From Acetobacteraceae bacterium (GTDB lineage Bacteria > Pseudomonadota > Alphaproteobacteria > Acetobacterales > Acetobacteraceae), in NCBI GenBank assembly GCA_030044345.1, contig JASHVY010000048.1, forward strand, positions 1-5,682: 5,682 nt of DNA, read 5' to 3'. Position 1 is the stretch's first letter, and the number at the start of each line of letters is the position of its first letter. Positions 1 to 5,642 of this stretch are shown here, piece after piece. The position numbers were made by a program, and so were the translations under genes. The notes under the pieces are model-generated. The model was not told where the DNA came from. It saw only the letters and a list, made by a program, of their open reading frames with translations, and searched no databases.

Positions 1-28
1 GGCGGATGAAGGGTGTCGAAATGCTCAT
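1..28 (-). CDS. RND multidrug efflux pump, inner-membrane subunit (5' end only)
   Basis: Only the first nine codons lie in the window, reading MSISTPFIR from an ATG at 28-26 and running off the left edge. This N-terminus is typical of HAE-1/MdtB-MdtC-like RND permeases, which usually start M-(S/N)-I-S-x-P-F-I-R-R-P before the first transmembrane helix. A good ribosome binding site, GAGAGG on the minus strand (positions 42-37), lies 8 bases upstream of the ATG. The gene follows the adaptor gene by 108 bases in the same direction, the usual adaptor-then-pump order. The protein would be the proton-driven pump of a tripartite exporter. The assignment rests on a very short stretch plus context; the subfamily and substrate cannot be told. 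Confidence 0.8.
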
Positions 29-136
29 CGCGGAATCCTCTCACCCCTCTCTCGTTCAGCGCGCGATTGCCGTGGGCATGTTCGTTGCCGCCGCACCCCG
101 CGGGCAGAGACGTGACAAATCAATCTCTCTGGAGAA

Positions 137-1339
137 CTAATTCTGCGCGATGCGGCTTGCGGCCCTCTGTGCGGCGAAGCTCGCTGCGACCCGCACGCCC
201 GGAACCAGCCGCGACTGGCCTGCGACGACAACGCCATCACCGGCTTGCAGCCCCCTGGTGACGACGGCTCGTCCGGCTTCCTGCACACTGACGTCGACCG
301 GCTGCTGCGCCACCGTGTCGTCCGGCTTGACGGTATAGACGAAGAGACCATCCGGCCCGTGCTGGATCGCCGCAACCGGAACCGTGACCACCTGGTGCAG
401 GGTATCGATCAGCAGCCAGGCATTCACGAATTCGCCCGGCCAGAGCTTGTCCGTGTCGTTTGTGAACGTGGCCTTGAGCCCGATGGTGCCGGTCGCGGTA
501 TCGATCGCGTTGTTGGGGGTGAGCAGCGTTCCCTCGGCAAGCTCCGTCGTCCCGTCACTGCTATAGGCAAGAACCGCAAGCGGACCCCTCGCCATCGCCT
601 GCTGGATGCGGGGCAGGTCGGCCTCGGGCAGGGTGAACACGACGGAGATCGGCTTGTCCTCGGTGATCGTCAGGATATTGGTCTCGGCCGAAGCCTCGAT
701 CAGATTGCCCACATCCGTCTGATAGAACCCGACACGGCCAGCGATCGGAGCGTGAATCGTGCAGAAATCGAGATTGATGCGGGCCGCCTCGATCGCCGCC
801 TCATCGGCATCGCCCGTGGCAATCAGCTTATTGACCATCGCCTGCTGATCATCGACCTGCTGCACGGAGGCAAAACTGCGCGCCTCCAGGTTCTGAAAAC
901 GGGCAAGATCGAGCCGCGCGCTGCCGAGCTGAGCCATATCCTCGGCCCGCTGGGCAACGGCCTGGTCCAGAATCGCCTTGTAGGGCCGGGGGTCGATCTC
1001 CGCGACGATCTGGCCCTGCTGAACCTCCTCTCCCTCCTTCACGGGAAGGGCGATCAGCGTGCCGTTCACCTGGGCCCGGATCCTCACGATATTGAAGGCC
1101 TGAACCGTGCCGAGACCGCGGAGATAGACCGGAACATCCTTGAGCTCCGCCTTGACGGCCGTGACCGGAACGGCGGGCGGCGCGCCCGCCACGGGGGAGG
1201 GGGTGGACGCGCGAACCGAGCGATGGGTCTGGAGCAGCCAGCTTCCAACCCCGGCGGCCACGACGACCAGGACCAGAAGAGGCAAGCGAAATTTTCTCTT
1301 GGCCAAGGAACCGGCTCTCCTCTTGCTCGGCCCGGACAC
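137..1339 (-). CDS. RND efflux periplasmic adaptor (membrane fusion protein, MdtA-like)
   Basis: This 400-residue protein has the HlyD/AcrA-family layout and the usual family length. A basic N-terminus is followed by one membrane anchor (about residues 18-37), with no lipobox cysteine, so it is probably held by a helix rather than a lipid. The first lipoyl half is at about 84-120 (RIRAQVNGTL, then PVKEGEEVQQGQ and AEIDPRPY). A helical hairpin covers about 120-190, and the second lipoyl half begins near 190 (CTIHAPIAGRVG). The beta-barrel is at about 229-312 and the membrane-proximal domain at about 313-385 (VTVPVAAIQ, GLQAGDGVVVAG). It should link an RND pump to an outer-membrane channel, and the pump gene follows directly. 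The start used is GTG at 1339, the first start after an in-frame stop. It has a weak ribosome site. A TTG at 1306-1304 (giving AKRKFRLPLL) has an AGGAG ten bases upstream and is a real alternative. It is transcribed divergently from the LysR gene, which may regulate it. Confidence 0.93.
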   Translation of the reverse strand: MSGPSKRRAGSLAKRKFRLPLLVLVVVAAGVGSWLLQTHRSVRASTPSPVAGAPPAVPVTAVKAELKDVPVYLRGLGTVQAFNIVRIRAQVNGTLIALPVKEGEEVQQGQIVAEIDPRPYKAILDQAVAQRAEDMAQLGSARLDLARFQNLEARSFASVQQVDDQQAMVNKLIATGDADEAAIEAARINLDFCTIHAPIAGRVGFYQTDVGNLIEASAETNILTITEDKPISVVFTLPEADLPRIQQAMARGPLAVLAYSSDGTTELAEGTLLTPNNAIDTATGTIGLKATFTNDTDKLWPGEFVNAWLLIDTLHQVVTVPVAAIQHGPDGLFVYTVKPDDTVAQQPVDVSVQEAGRAVVTRGLQAGDGVVVAGQSRLVPGVRVAASFAAQRAASRIAQN

Positions 1340-1418
1340 GTCGAGCGCTCACACCGGCTCCGCCCGCAAAACGGACCCGAAGCCGTGCAAGACGTATCCT
1401 CACCCTTCTGAATTGCGC

Positions 1419-1470
1419 CCCATAAATAGAGATAATTCATGTAACAAGGAAGTGATATGAAAGTAACTTT
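1419..1470. promoter_or_regulatory. Divergent promoter/operator region between efflux operon and lysR
   Basis: This AT-rich patch sits in the middle of a 226-base gap (1340-1565) between divergent genes and contrasts with the GC-rich surroundings. It contains an inverted pair TTCAT (1436-1440) and ATGAA (1457-1461). A perfect 11-base palindrome AAAGTAACTTT follows at 1460-1470, and GTAAC occurs at both 1441-1445 and 1463-1467. On the minus strand a possible -35 TTGTTA (1447-1442) is followed after 17 bases by TATGGG (1424-1419), a weak -10 reading toward the efflux genes. No good promoter toward lysR was found. The placement fits a LysR-type autoregulatory and target-regulating site, but that is inference. 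The rest of the gap shows nothing further of note apart from a short start-like site at 1446-1459. Confidence 0.4.
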
Positions 1471-1565
1471 ATGCAACGCGCCCAGTCGGGGTGCCCAATC
1501 GGGCCGCGTGAGTCGCCCCTTCGGACCGCTTGAATCCGGTTCAGCTCGCCGCCAGGCTCTCGTTC

Positions 1566-2477
1566 ATGGCCGAGCCTGTCCTGCCGCCCTTCGCCGCCCT
1601 TCGTGCCTTTCACGCCGCCGCCCGGCATGGGCGGTTTCGGGATGCGGCCGAGAGCCTCGGGGTGACGGAATCGGCCATCAGCCATCAGGTGCGCCGGCTC
1701 GAGGATTTCCTGCGCACCGCGCTCTTTGATCGCTCCGGCTCCGGCGCGCAGCTCACCGCCGAGGGGAGACGCTTTCTCGAGCAGATCGACCCGGCGATCC
1801 GCCAGCTCCAGGAAGCGACCGAGGCGATGATCCGCCCGCGCGGGCGGGCTCTGCTGCGGCTGACCGTGCCGCCCTCGCTCGCCGCGACCTGGCTCATCCC
1901 GCATCTCGGCGCTTTCGAGCGCGAATGCCCCGGCGTCGAGCTTGCGCTGGTGCCGACCACGCGCGTGCTCGATCTCAGGCGCGATCAGGTCGATCTCGCG
2001 ATTCGCCATGGCAAGGGCGTCTGGCCCGGCATCGACGCCACCTTCCTCCTTGGGGAGACCGCGCTGCCGGTTGCCGCTCCGGGCTATCTCGCGCTCGCGC
2101 CGGACGAATCCCCGCTCACCGCCCTGAGACGGGCCCGCCTCATCGTCAATGCCCGTTTCCCCAATGAATGGGAGGAATGGGCCCGCGCCCGCGGCCTCGC
2201 TCCGCCACCGCTCGAAGGGGCAATCGCGCTCGACGGACTCGAGCAGGCTCTCCAGGTCGCCGAAAGCGGCCACGGGCTTGCGATCGGCCGGCGCCCCCTG
2301 GTCGATGACCGTCTCGCCCGGGGCACGCTGGTCGCGCCCTTCGGCTCCGGCGACCCCACCGGGGCCGCCTATTATCTCTGCCGGCCGTCCGGCATGGCAC
2401 CGGGCGCCATGGTGCGGCGCCTCATGGACTGGCTGCGTGCCCGCGCCGCCGAGACTTCGCCGCCGAGACTTGAATGA
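1566..2477 (+). CDS. LysR-family transcriptional regulator, GcvA-like
   Basis: The 303-residue product has the standard LysR length. The N-terminal winged helix-turn-helix is clear: PFAALRAFHAAARHGRFRDA (8-27), then AAESLGVTESAISHQVRRLE (27-46) with the recognition helix, then LFDRSGSGAQLTAEG. The effector-binding domain follows from about residue 95. It has GcvA-group hallmarks: LAATWLIPHLGAF (105-117), QVDLAIRHGKGVWPG (141-155), and a C-terminal SGHGLAIGRRPLV (234-246). I chose the ATG at 1566 because MAEPVLPPFAALRAF matches the usual N-terminus of the group. A TTG at 1530 would add 12 residues but has no ribosome site. The gene is divergent from the efflux operon and co-directional with two oxidoreductase genes, either of which could be its target. 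The C-terminal tail has been altered by a 14-base tandem duplication. Ligand unknown. Confidence 0.93.
   Translation: MAEPVLPPFAALRAFHAAARHGRFRDAAESLGVTESAISHQVRRLEDFLRTALFDRSGSGAQLTAEGRRFLEQIDPAIRQLQEATEAMIRPRGRALLRLTVPPSLAATWLIPHLGAFERECPGVELALVPTTRVLDLRRDQVDLAIRHGKGVWPGIDATFLLGETALPVAAPGYLALAPDESPLTALRRARLIVNARFPNEWEEWARARGLAPPPLEGAIALDGLEQALQVAESGHGLAIGRRPLVDDRLARGTLVAPFGSGDPTGAAYYLCRPSGMAPGAMVRRLMDWLRARAAETSPPRLE
2444..2471. repeat. 14-base perfect tandem duplication at the lysR 3' end
   Basis: CGCCGCCGAGACTT occurs twice head to tail, at 2444-2457 and 2458-2471. The unit is not a multiple of three. With a single copy the frame would read GAG ACT TGA and end the LysR protein at ..AAET. 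The second copy destroys that stop, and the present protein continues SPPRLE before a new TGA at 2475-2477. It looks like a replication-slippage event. Confidence 0.85.
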
Positions 2478-2484
2478 TATTCAA
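2470..2484. repeat. Small palindrome over the lysR stop codon
   Basis: TTGAAT (2470-2475) and ATTCAA (2479-2484) form 6-base inverted arms around GAT and include the lysR stop codon. It could be an operator for the downstream oxygenase gene or chance. It is too short and AT-poor around it to be a convincing terminator. Confidence 0.3.
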
Positions 2485-2557
2485 GCCAGCCTGAAATGAA
2501 CTCGCTCGCACGATGCCCGCACCGGGCCCAATCTCTCAGGCGATGCCAGCCAGTCTC

Positions 2558-2563
2558 AGGAGG
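2558..2563 (+). promoter_or_regulatory. Strong ribosome binding site setting the oxygenase start
   Basis: A perfect AGGAGG lies six bases before a GTG at 2570 that is in frame with the oxygenase. It favours this GTG over the upstream in-frame ATGs at 2513 and 2543, which have no such site. The 92 bases between lysR and this start hold no other gene. Confidence 0.8.
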
Positions 2564-2569
2564 CAAGCC

Positions 2570-3424
2570 GTGTCCCAGGCTGTTCTCGATATCGCTTCCG
2601 CCGCCAAGGATGTGCGTGCCGGGCTCACCTTCATCACGCCGCAGGCGGCCAAGCCGGTCTTCGAAAGTTCCGCCTATACCGGCGGCGCGCCGCGGGTCCT
2701 GTTCGAGACCGAGCGCCATAGCGTCGCGATCCACGACATGCGCCCCTTCGCCGCTCATGTCTCGCTCGATCGCGAAGGGTTCGCGCTGCGCCGCGCGAAG
2801 ACCGCGGTCGCCGACCTCTATGACGACAAGGCGGTGAAGAATACCTATTACCCCGAGATCGAGGCGCTGCTGCGCGCCGCGATGGGCGCGAGCCGGGTCG
2901 TCATCTTCGATGCCACGCGCCGCTCCGATGCCGGCAGTGGTGCCGCAAACCAGGATGGCTTGCGCGGCCCGGCGAGCCGGGTCCATGTCGATTACACCGA
3001 GAAGAGCGGCCCGCAGCGCGTGCGGGATTTCTTCGGCGCCGAAGAGGCGGCGCGCTTCTTCGCCGCCGGCACGCGAATCGTCCAGGTCAATGTCTGGCGC
3101 CCGATCCGCGGCCCGGTGCAGCGCTCGCCGCTCGCCCTCGCCGATGCCGCGAGCATCCGCCCCGCGGACCTGATCGCGACCGACCAGATTTTCCCCGACC
3201 GGGTCGGCGAGATCTACCACCTCGCCTACGATCCCACGCAGCGTTGGTATTACGCGCCCGAAATGGGGTGCGACGAGGTGCTGCTGATCAAGGGCTGGGA
3301 CAGCCTCGCCGACGGCCGGGCCCGCTTCACCCCCCACGGCGCCTTCGAGCTGCCGGACACGCCGGAGACGGCCGCGCCGCGCGAGAGCATCGAGGTGCGC
3401 ACGCTGGTGGTGATCGAAAGCTGA
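2570..3424 (+). CDS. CmcJ/NvfI (AsaB-like) family oxygenase, putative Fe(II)/2-oxoglutarate dependent
   Basis: The product is 284 residues from the GTG with the AGGAGG site. It resembles the CmcJ/NvfI/AsaB and gibberellin-desaturase-like family, found in cephamycin and fungal secondary-metabolite pathways and in many bacterial hypothetical proteins. Recognisable blocks are KNTYYPEIEALL (90-101), RVHVDYTEKSGPQRV (137-151), NVWRPIRGPVQRSPLALAD (174-192), and EIYHLAYDPTQRWYYAPEM followed by EVLLIKGWDS (214-245). A candidate iron-binding triad is H139-x-D141 with H256 in FTPHGAF. R277 (or R271) could bind the carboxylate of 2-oxoglutarate. These residue roles are inferred from family knowledge, not proven. 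It lacks a signal peptide and should be cytoplasmic. It lies between a LysR gene and a flavin monooxygenase gene on the same strand, suggesting a small oxidative pathway. Substrate and reaction (hydroxylation, desaturation or other) are unknown. Confidence 0.82.
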   Translation: MSQAVLDIASAAKDVRAGLTFITPQAAKPVFESSAYTGGAPRVLFETERHSVAIHDMRPFAAHVSLDREGFALRRAKTAVADLYDDKAVKNTYYPEIEALLRAAMGASRVVIFDATRRSDAGSGAANQDGLRGPASRVHVDYTEKSGPQRVRDFFGAEEAARFFAAGTRIVQVNVWRPIRGPVQRSPLALADAASIRPADLIATDQIFPDRVGEIYHLAYDPTQRWYYAPEMGCDEVLLIKGWDSLADGRARFTPHGAFELPDTPETAAPRESIEVRTLVVIES

Positions 3425-3455
3425 AAGCTGACACAACTGCCGCCCTGGCCCCGCT

Positions 3456-3487
3456 CTGCCTTCGGCCATAGCATCGGCCGAAAGCAG
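3456..3487 (+). repeat. Inverted repeat in the monooxygenase leader
   Basis: CTGCCTTCGGCC (3456-3467) and GGCCGAAAGCAG (3476-3487) pair at 11 of 12 positions around an 8-base loop. The hairpin occupies the 77-base gap between the two oxidoreductase genes and ends only a few bases before the ribosome site (AAGGGG, 3490-3495). It has no T-tract, so it is not a classical terminator. It could modulate translation, stabilise mRNA or be a dispersed palindrome. Confidence 0.6.
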
Positions 3488-3501
3488 GGAAGGGGCCGGG
3501 A

Positions 3502-4611
3502 ATGCGTTCGGGGCTGTTCATGATGCCGCTGCATCCGCCGCAGCGGCCGCTCGCCGAGACGGCGCGCGAGGATGCCGACAAGATCGTGCTCGCCGAGCAG
3601 CTCGGCATGGACGAGGCCTGGGTCGGCGAGCATTTCTCCGCCGGCTCCGAGCCGCTTGCTTCGCCGTTGATGTTCCTCGCCTCGCTGCTGCCGCGCACGC
3701 GGCGCATCCGCTTCGGCACTGGCGTGATCGGGCTCGGCTATCACCATCCGGCGATGGTCGCCGCCGAGGTCGCGCAGTTCGACCATATGAGCCAGGGCAG
3801 GCTCATCCTCGGTATCGGCGCCGGCGGGCTTGCGAGCGATGCGGAGCTTTTCGGCCAGACGGACATCAAGCTGCGCGGCGAGCGGATGCGCGAGGCGATC
3901 GACATGATCCTCGCCCTCTGGTCCTCCGACCCGCCTTACAGGCTGGAGGGGAAGCACTGGCAGATCCGCCTCGAGACCGCGGTCATGCCCGAATACGGTG
4001 TCGGCTTCATCCAGAAACCCTACCAGAAGCCGCACCCTCCGATCGCGCTCTCGGTGGTCGGCGCGAACTCGGTCGCGATGAAGGTCGCGGCGCTGCGCCG
4101 CTGGATCGCCGTCAGCGCCAATTTCATCCCGACCTGGAGCCTGCAAACGCACTGGCCAACCTATCTCGAAGGCTGCGATGCGGCCGGCTGCGCGCCGGAC
4201 CCGGCCGCCTGGCGCGTCGCACGCAATGTGATCGTCGCGGATTCGGATGCGGAGGCACGGGAATATGCCTTCGATCCGCTAGGGCCGAGCTGGTACTATT
4301 TCGAATATCTCTGGCAGCTTCTGCATCGCCGTGGCCTCGGCGCCGGCATGAAGCCCGATCCCGCGGTGCCGGACGACGCAGTCACGCCCGCCATGCTGAT
4401 CGAGGAGATGGTCATCCACGGCAGCCCGAAGACGGTCACGGAGAAGCTGCTGGCGCTCCGCGAACGGATCGGCCCGTTCGGCACGCTGCTGCTCGCGGCG
4501 CTCGATTGGTCGGGCGTCAACGCCGCCCGCGAACACCGCTCCCTGACCCTGATGGCGGAAGCGGTGCTGCCGCGCCTCCGCGAAGCGATCGGCGAGGCCG
4601 AAGCGGCTTGA
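3502..4611 (+). CDS. Luciferase-like (LLM class) flavin-dependent monooxygenase
   Basis: The 369-residue protein is a bacterial-luciferase-fold flavin oxidoreductase that should use reduced flavin and O2 on a small organic substrate in the cytoplasm. Supporting blocks are the N-terminal beta strand RSGLFMMPLHPP (2-13), LAEQLGMDEAWVGEHFSAG (30-48), TRRIRFGTGVIGLGYHHPAMVAAEVAQFDHMSQGR in pieces over 66-100, then LILGIGAGG (101-109). GERMREAIDMILALW (126-140) and the C-terminal IHGSPKTVTEKLLALRE (305-321) complete the pattern. The EHFSAGSE motif and overall length resemble limonene 1,2-monooxygenase-type members more than alkanesulfonate monooxygenases. The start has AAGGGG six bases upstream. 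It follows the CmcJ-like oxygenase with a 77-base gap and may be co-transcribed. No flavin reductase gene is visible nearby. Substrate unknown. Confidence 0.92.
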   Translation: MRSGLFMMPLHPPQRPLAETAREDADKIVLAEQLGMDEAWVGEHFSAGSEPLASPLMFLASLLPRTRRIRFGTGVIGLGYHHPAMVAAEVAQFDHMSQGRLILGIGAGGLASDAELFGQTDIKLRGERMREAIDMILALWSSDPPYRLEGKHWQIRLETAVMPEYGVGFIQKPYQKPHPPIALSVVGANSVAMKVAALRRWIAVSANFIPTWSLQTHWPTYLEGCDAAGCAPDPAAWRVARNVIVADSDAEAREYAFDPLGPSWYYFEYLWQLLHRRGLGAGMKPDPAVPDDAVTPAMLIEEMVIHGSPKTVTEKLLALRERIGPFGTLLLAALDWSGVNAAREHRSLTLMAEAVLPRLREAIGEAEAA

Positions 4612-4615
4612 GCTC

Positions 4616-4646
4616 AGAGCGTGATGATTTTAGGTCATCACGCTCT
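4616..4646 (+). terminator. Palindromic hairpin, copy 1 (possible terminator of the monooxygenase gene)
   Basis: AGAGCGTGATGA (4616-4627) and TCATCACGCTCT (4635-4646) form a perfect 12-base stem with a 7-base loop, starting five bases after the monooxygenase stop codon. The following TTGCTTTATTTT is T-rich, as expected for an intrinsic terminator on the plus strand. The same core recurs at 5643-5679, so it is also a dispersed repeat. Both roles are compatible. Confidence 0.72.
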
Positions 4647-4689
4647 TGCTTTATTTTCTCGATCAATTTGATGGCCTCCCCTTGGGCTT

Positions 4690-4748
4690 TGGCGGATCGC
4701 TTCGCGCCGGGGTCCCCGCGAACACGTTCGGGGTCCCCCGATCCACCA
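4690..4748. repeat. Nested imperfect inverted repeat between convergent genes
   Basis: TGGCGGATCG (4690-4699) pairs with CGATCCACCA (4739-4748) with one mismatch. Inside, GGGGTCCCC occurs twice (4709-4717 and 4730-4738) around a CGAACACGTTCG centre (4719-4730). The whole block can fold into a long imperfect hairpin on either strand. It lies between the 3' ends of the monooxygenase and petA genes. There is no T-tract next to it, so termination is possible but unproven. It may be part of a short repeat element together with the hairpin at 4616-4646. Confidence 0.55.
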
Positions 4749-4768
4749 GAAGCCATATTGATCTAGGC

Positions 4769-4780
4769 TTCAGATCTGAA
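4769..4780. repeat. 12-base perfect palindrome over the petA stop codon
   Basis: TTCAGATCTGAA at 4769-4780 is self-complementary and contains the petA stop (TGA on the minus strand, 4772-4770). Just beyond it, GAAGCC (4749-4754) and GGCTTC (4766-4771) form another inverted pair around 11 bases. Function unknown. Confidence 0.6.
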
Positions 4781-5435
4781 CCACGTCGTTGAGCGTCCAG
4801 GTCTCATTCGGCGGGTTCTCACCGATCCGCACCGTCGTGGCGCCGACGAAATTGTAGGGCGGGACCGGAAGATTGTAGGGCGCGGGGACGAATTTCCACA
4901 CCCGCCCGGCGAGATCATATTTCGAGCCATGGCAGGGGCAGAGATAGCCGCCCGGCCAGTCCGCGACCGGGGTCGTGCTGCTCGGATTGGGCCAATAGCC
5001 CGGCAGGCAGCCGAGATGAGTGCAGATGCCGACCAGGACCGCATATTCCGGCGTGGCCGAACGATGCCAGTTCTCCGCATAGGGCGGCTGCTGATCGACC
5101 TTCGAGTTCGGATCGCTGAGCCGGTCGATCATCGTCTTGTCCTGCAGCGTCTTGAGCGCCGCCGGCGTGCGGTTGACGATCAGGATCGGCTTCTCGCGCC
5201 AAAGCACGACGATCTGCTGCCCGGGTTGGAGATGGCTGAGATCCACATCGACCGGCGAGCCGGCCGCAATGGTGTCTCCGGCCGGGTCCATCGAATCGAT
5301 GAAGGGCCAGGCGACGGCGCAGGCGCCGACGGCGGCGGTGGCAAGGGTGACGAGCGTGAGAAAGTCCCGCCGCGGCGTCTCGCCCGCTGCGTGGCCGCCT
5401 CCGCCATTCGCCGTTGTTGCCTCCGATGCCGCCAT
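4770..5435 (-). CDS. petA: Rieske iron-sulfur subunit of cytochrome bc1 (ubiquinol-cytochrome c reductase)
   Basis: The 221-residue protein carries both Rieske boxes: CTHLGC (138-143) and CPCHGS (166-171). C138, H140, C166 and H169 should bind the 2Fe-2S cluster, and C143-C168 should form the stabilising disulfide. A Tat-type signal-anchor, TPRRDFL (20-26), is followed by a hydrophobic helix (about 27-46), so the folded cluster domain should be exported and stay anchored facing the periplasm. It takes electrons from ubiquinol and passes them to cytochrome c1. The start is the ATG at 5435, which has AGAGGGAAG five bases upstream. A longer frame to 5564 would put 43 unlikely residues in front. 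The 22 residues between the boxes and the DLAGRVWKFVPAP segment after box II look more like beta/gamma-proteobacterial Rieske proteins than the short-loop alphaproteobacterial form; that is recall. Unusually, no petB follows; repeats do. Confidence 0.95.
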   Translation of the reverse strand: MAASEATTANGGGGHAAGETPRRDFLTLVTLATAAVGACAVAWPFIDSMDPAGDTIAAGSPVDVDLSHLQPGQQIVVLWREKPILIVNRTPAALKTLQDKTMIDRLSDPNSKVDQQPPYAENWHRSATPEYAVLVGICTHLGCLPGYWPNPSSTTPVADWPGGYLCPCHGSKYDLAGRVWKFVPAPYNLPVPPYNFVGATTVRIGENPPNETWTLNDVVQI

Positions 5436-5575
5436 CGTTTCTTCCCTCTGCGATTGAAGGCCCCAGGCGCATTCCCCTCTGGGCCATTTCCCGTTATCTA
5501 GCGCCGCGGCGCGGCGCGCACCATCCCCGGAGGCCGGCTCCAAAGGCTGGAAAGTATTATGCACTTCGATGAAGT
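5436..5575 (-). promoter_or_regulatory. petA upstream region with weak promoter-like elements
   Basis: The roughly 250 bases right of petA contain no gene I can support. CATAAT on the minus strand (5561-5556) resembles a -10 element, but no convincing -35 is seen 16-18 bases above it. An inverted pair ACTTC/GAAGT (5563-5575) overlaps the spacer and could be an operator. In the presumed leader there is a 12-base perfect GC palindrome, GCGCCGCGGCGC (5501-5512), and a small inverted pair near 5459-5485. The transcription start is not determinable by eye. Confidence 0.3.
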
Positions 5576-5592
5576 CTCAGAAAGGAAGGAGC

Positions 5593-5616
5593 CTTCTTTT
5601 TCTGAAGAAAAAGAAG
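5593..5616. repeat. A/T-rich hairpin upstream of petA
   Basis: CTTCTTTTTC (5593-5602) and GAAAAAGAAG (5607-5616) form a perfect 10-base stem with a TGAA loop. It lies in an A/T- and homopurine-rich patch (about 5576-5640) that stands out from the GC-rich window. It could terminate transcription entering from the right on the minus strand, insulating petA, or be a dispersed intergenic repeat. Confidence 0.6.
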
Positions 5617-5642
5617 CAAAAAGACTTTTCTCCGTTTTCCGG

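Noticed and set aside
245..1411. Long plus-strand open frame opposite the efflux adaptor gene
   Set aside because: Its product is rich in R, D, G and L with no recognisable domain, and the opposite strand encodes a clear adaptor protein. Long antisense frames are expected at this GC content.
1437..2273. Minus-strand frame opposite lysR that could have been a member of the efflux operon
   Set aside because: The plus strand encodes an unmistakable LysR protein; the antisense product has no family features.
2372..3469. Long minus-strand open frame opposite the CmcJ-like oxygenase
   Set aside because: It lies antisense to a gene with family motifs and a strong ribosome site, and has a low-complexity R/G/A-rich product.
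3250..4152. Long minus-strand open frame opposite the oxygenase end and flavin monooxygenase
   Set aside because: It overlaps two supported genes antisense and shows no domain pattern.
5436..5564. N-terminal extension of petA to the upstream ATG
   Set aside because: It would put 43 charged residues before a Tat signal, and the internal ATG at 5435 has a good ribosome site.
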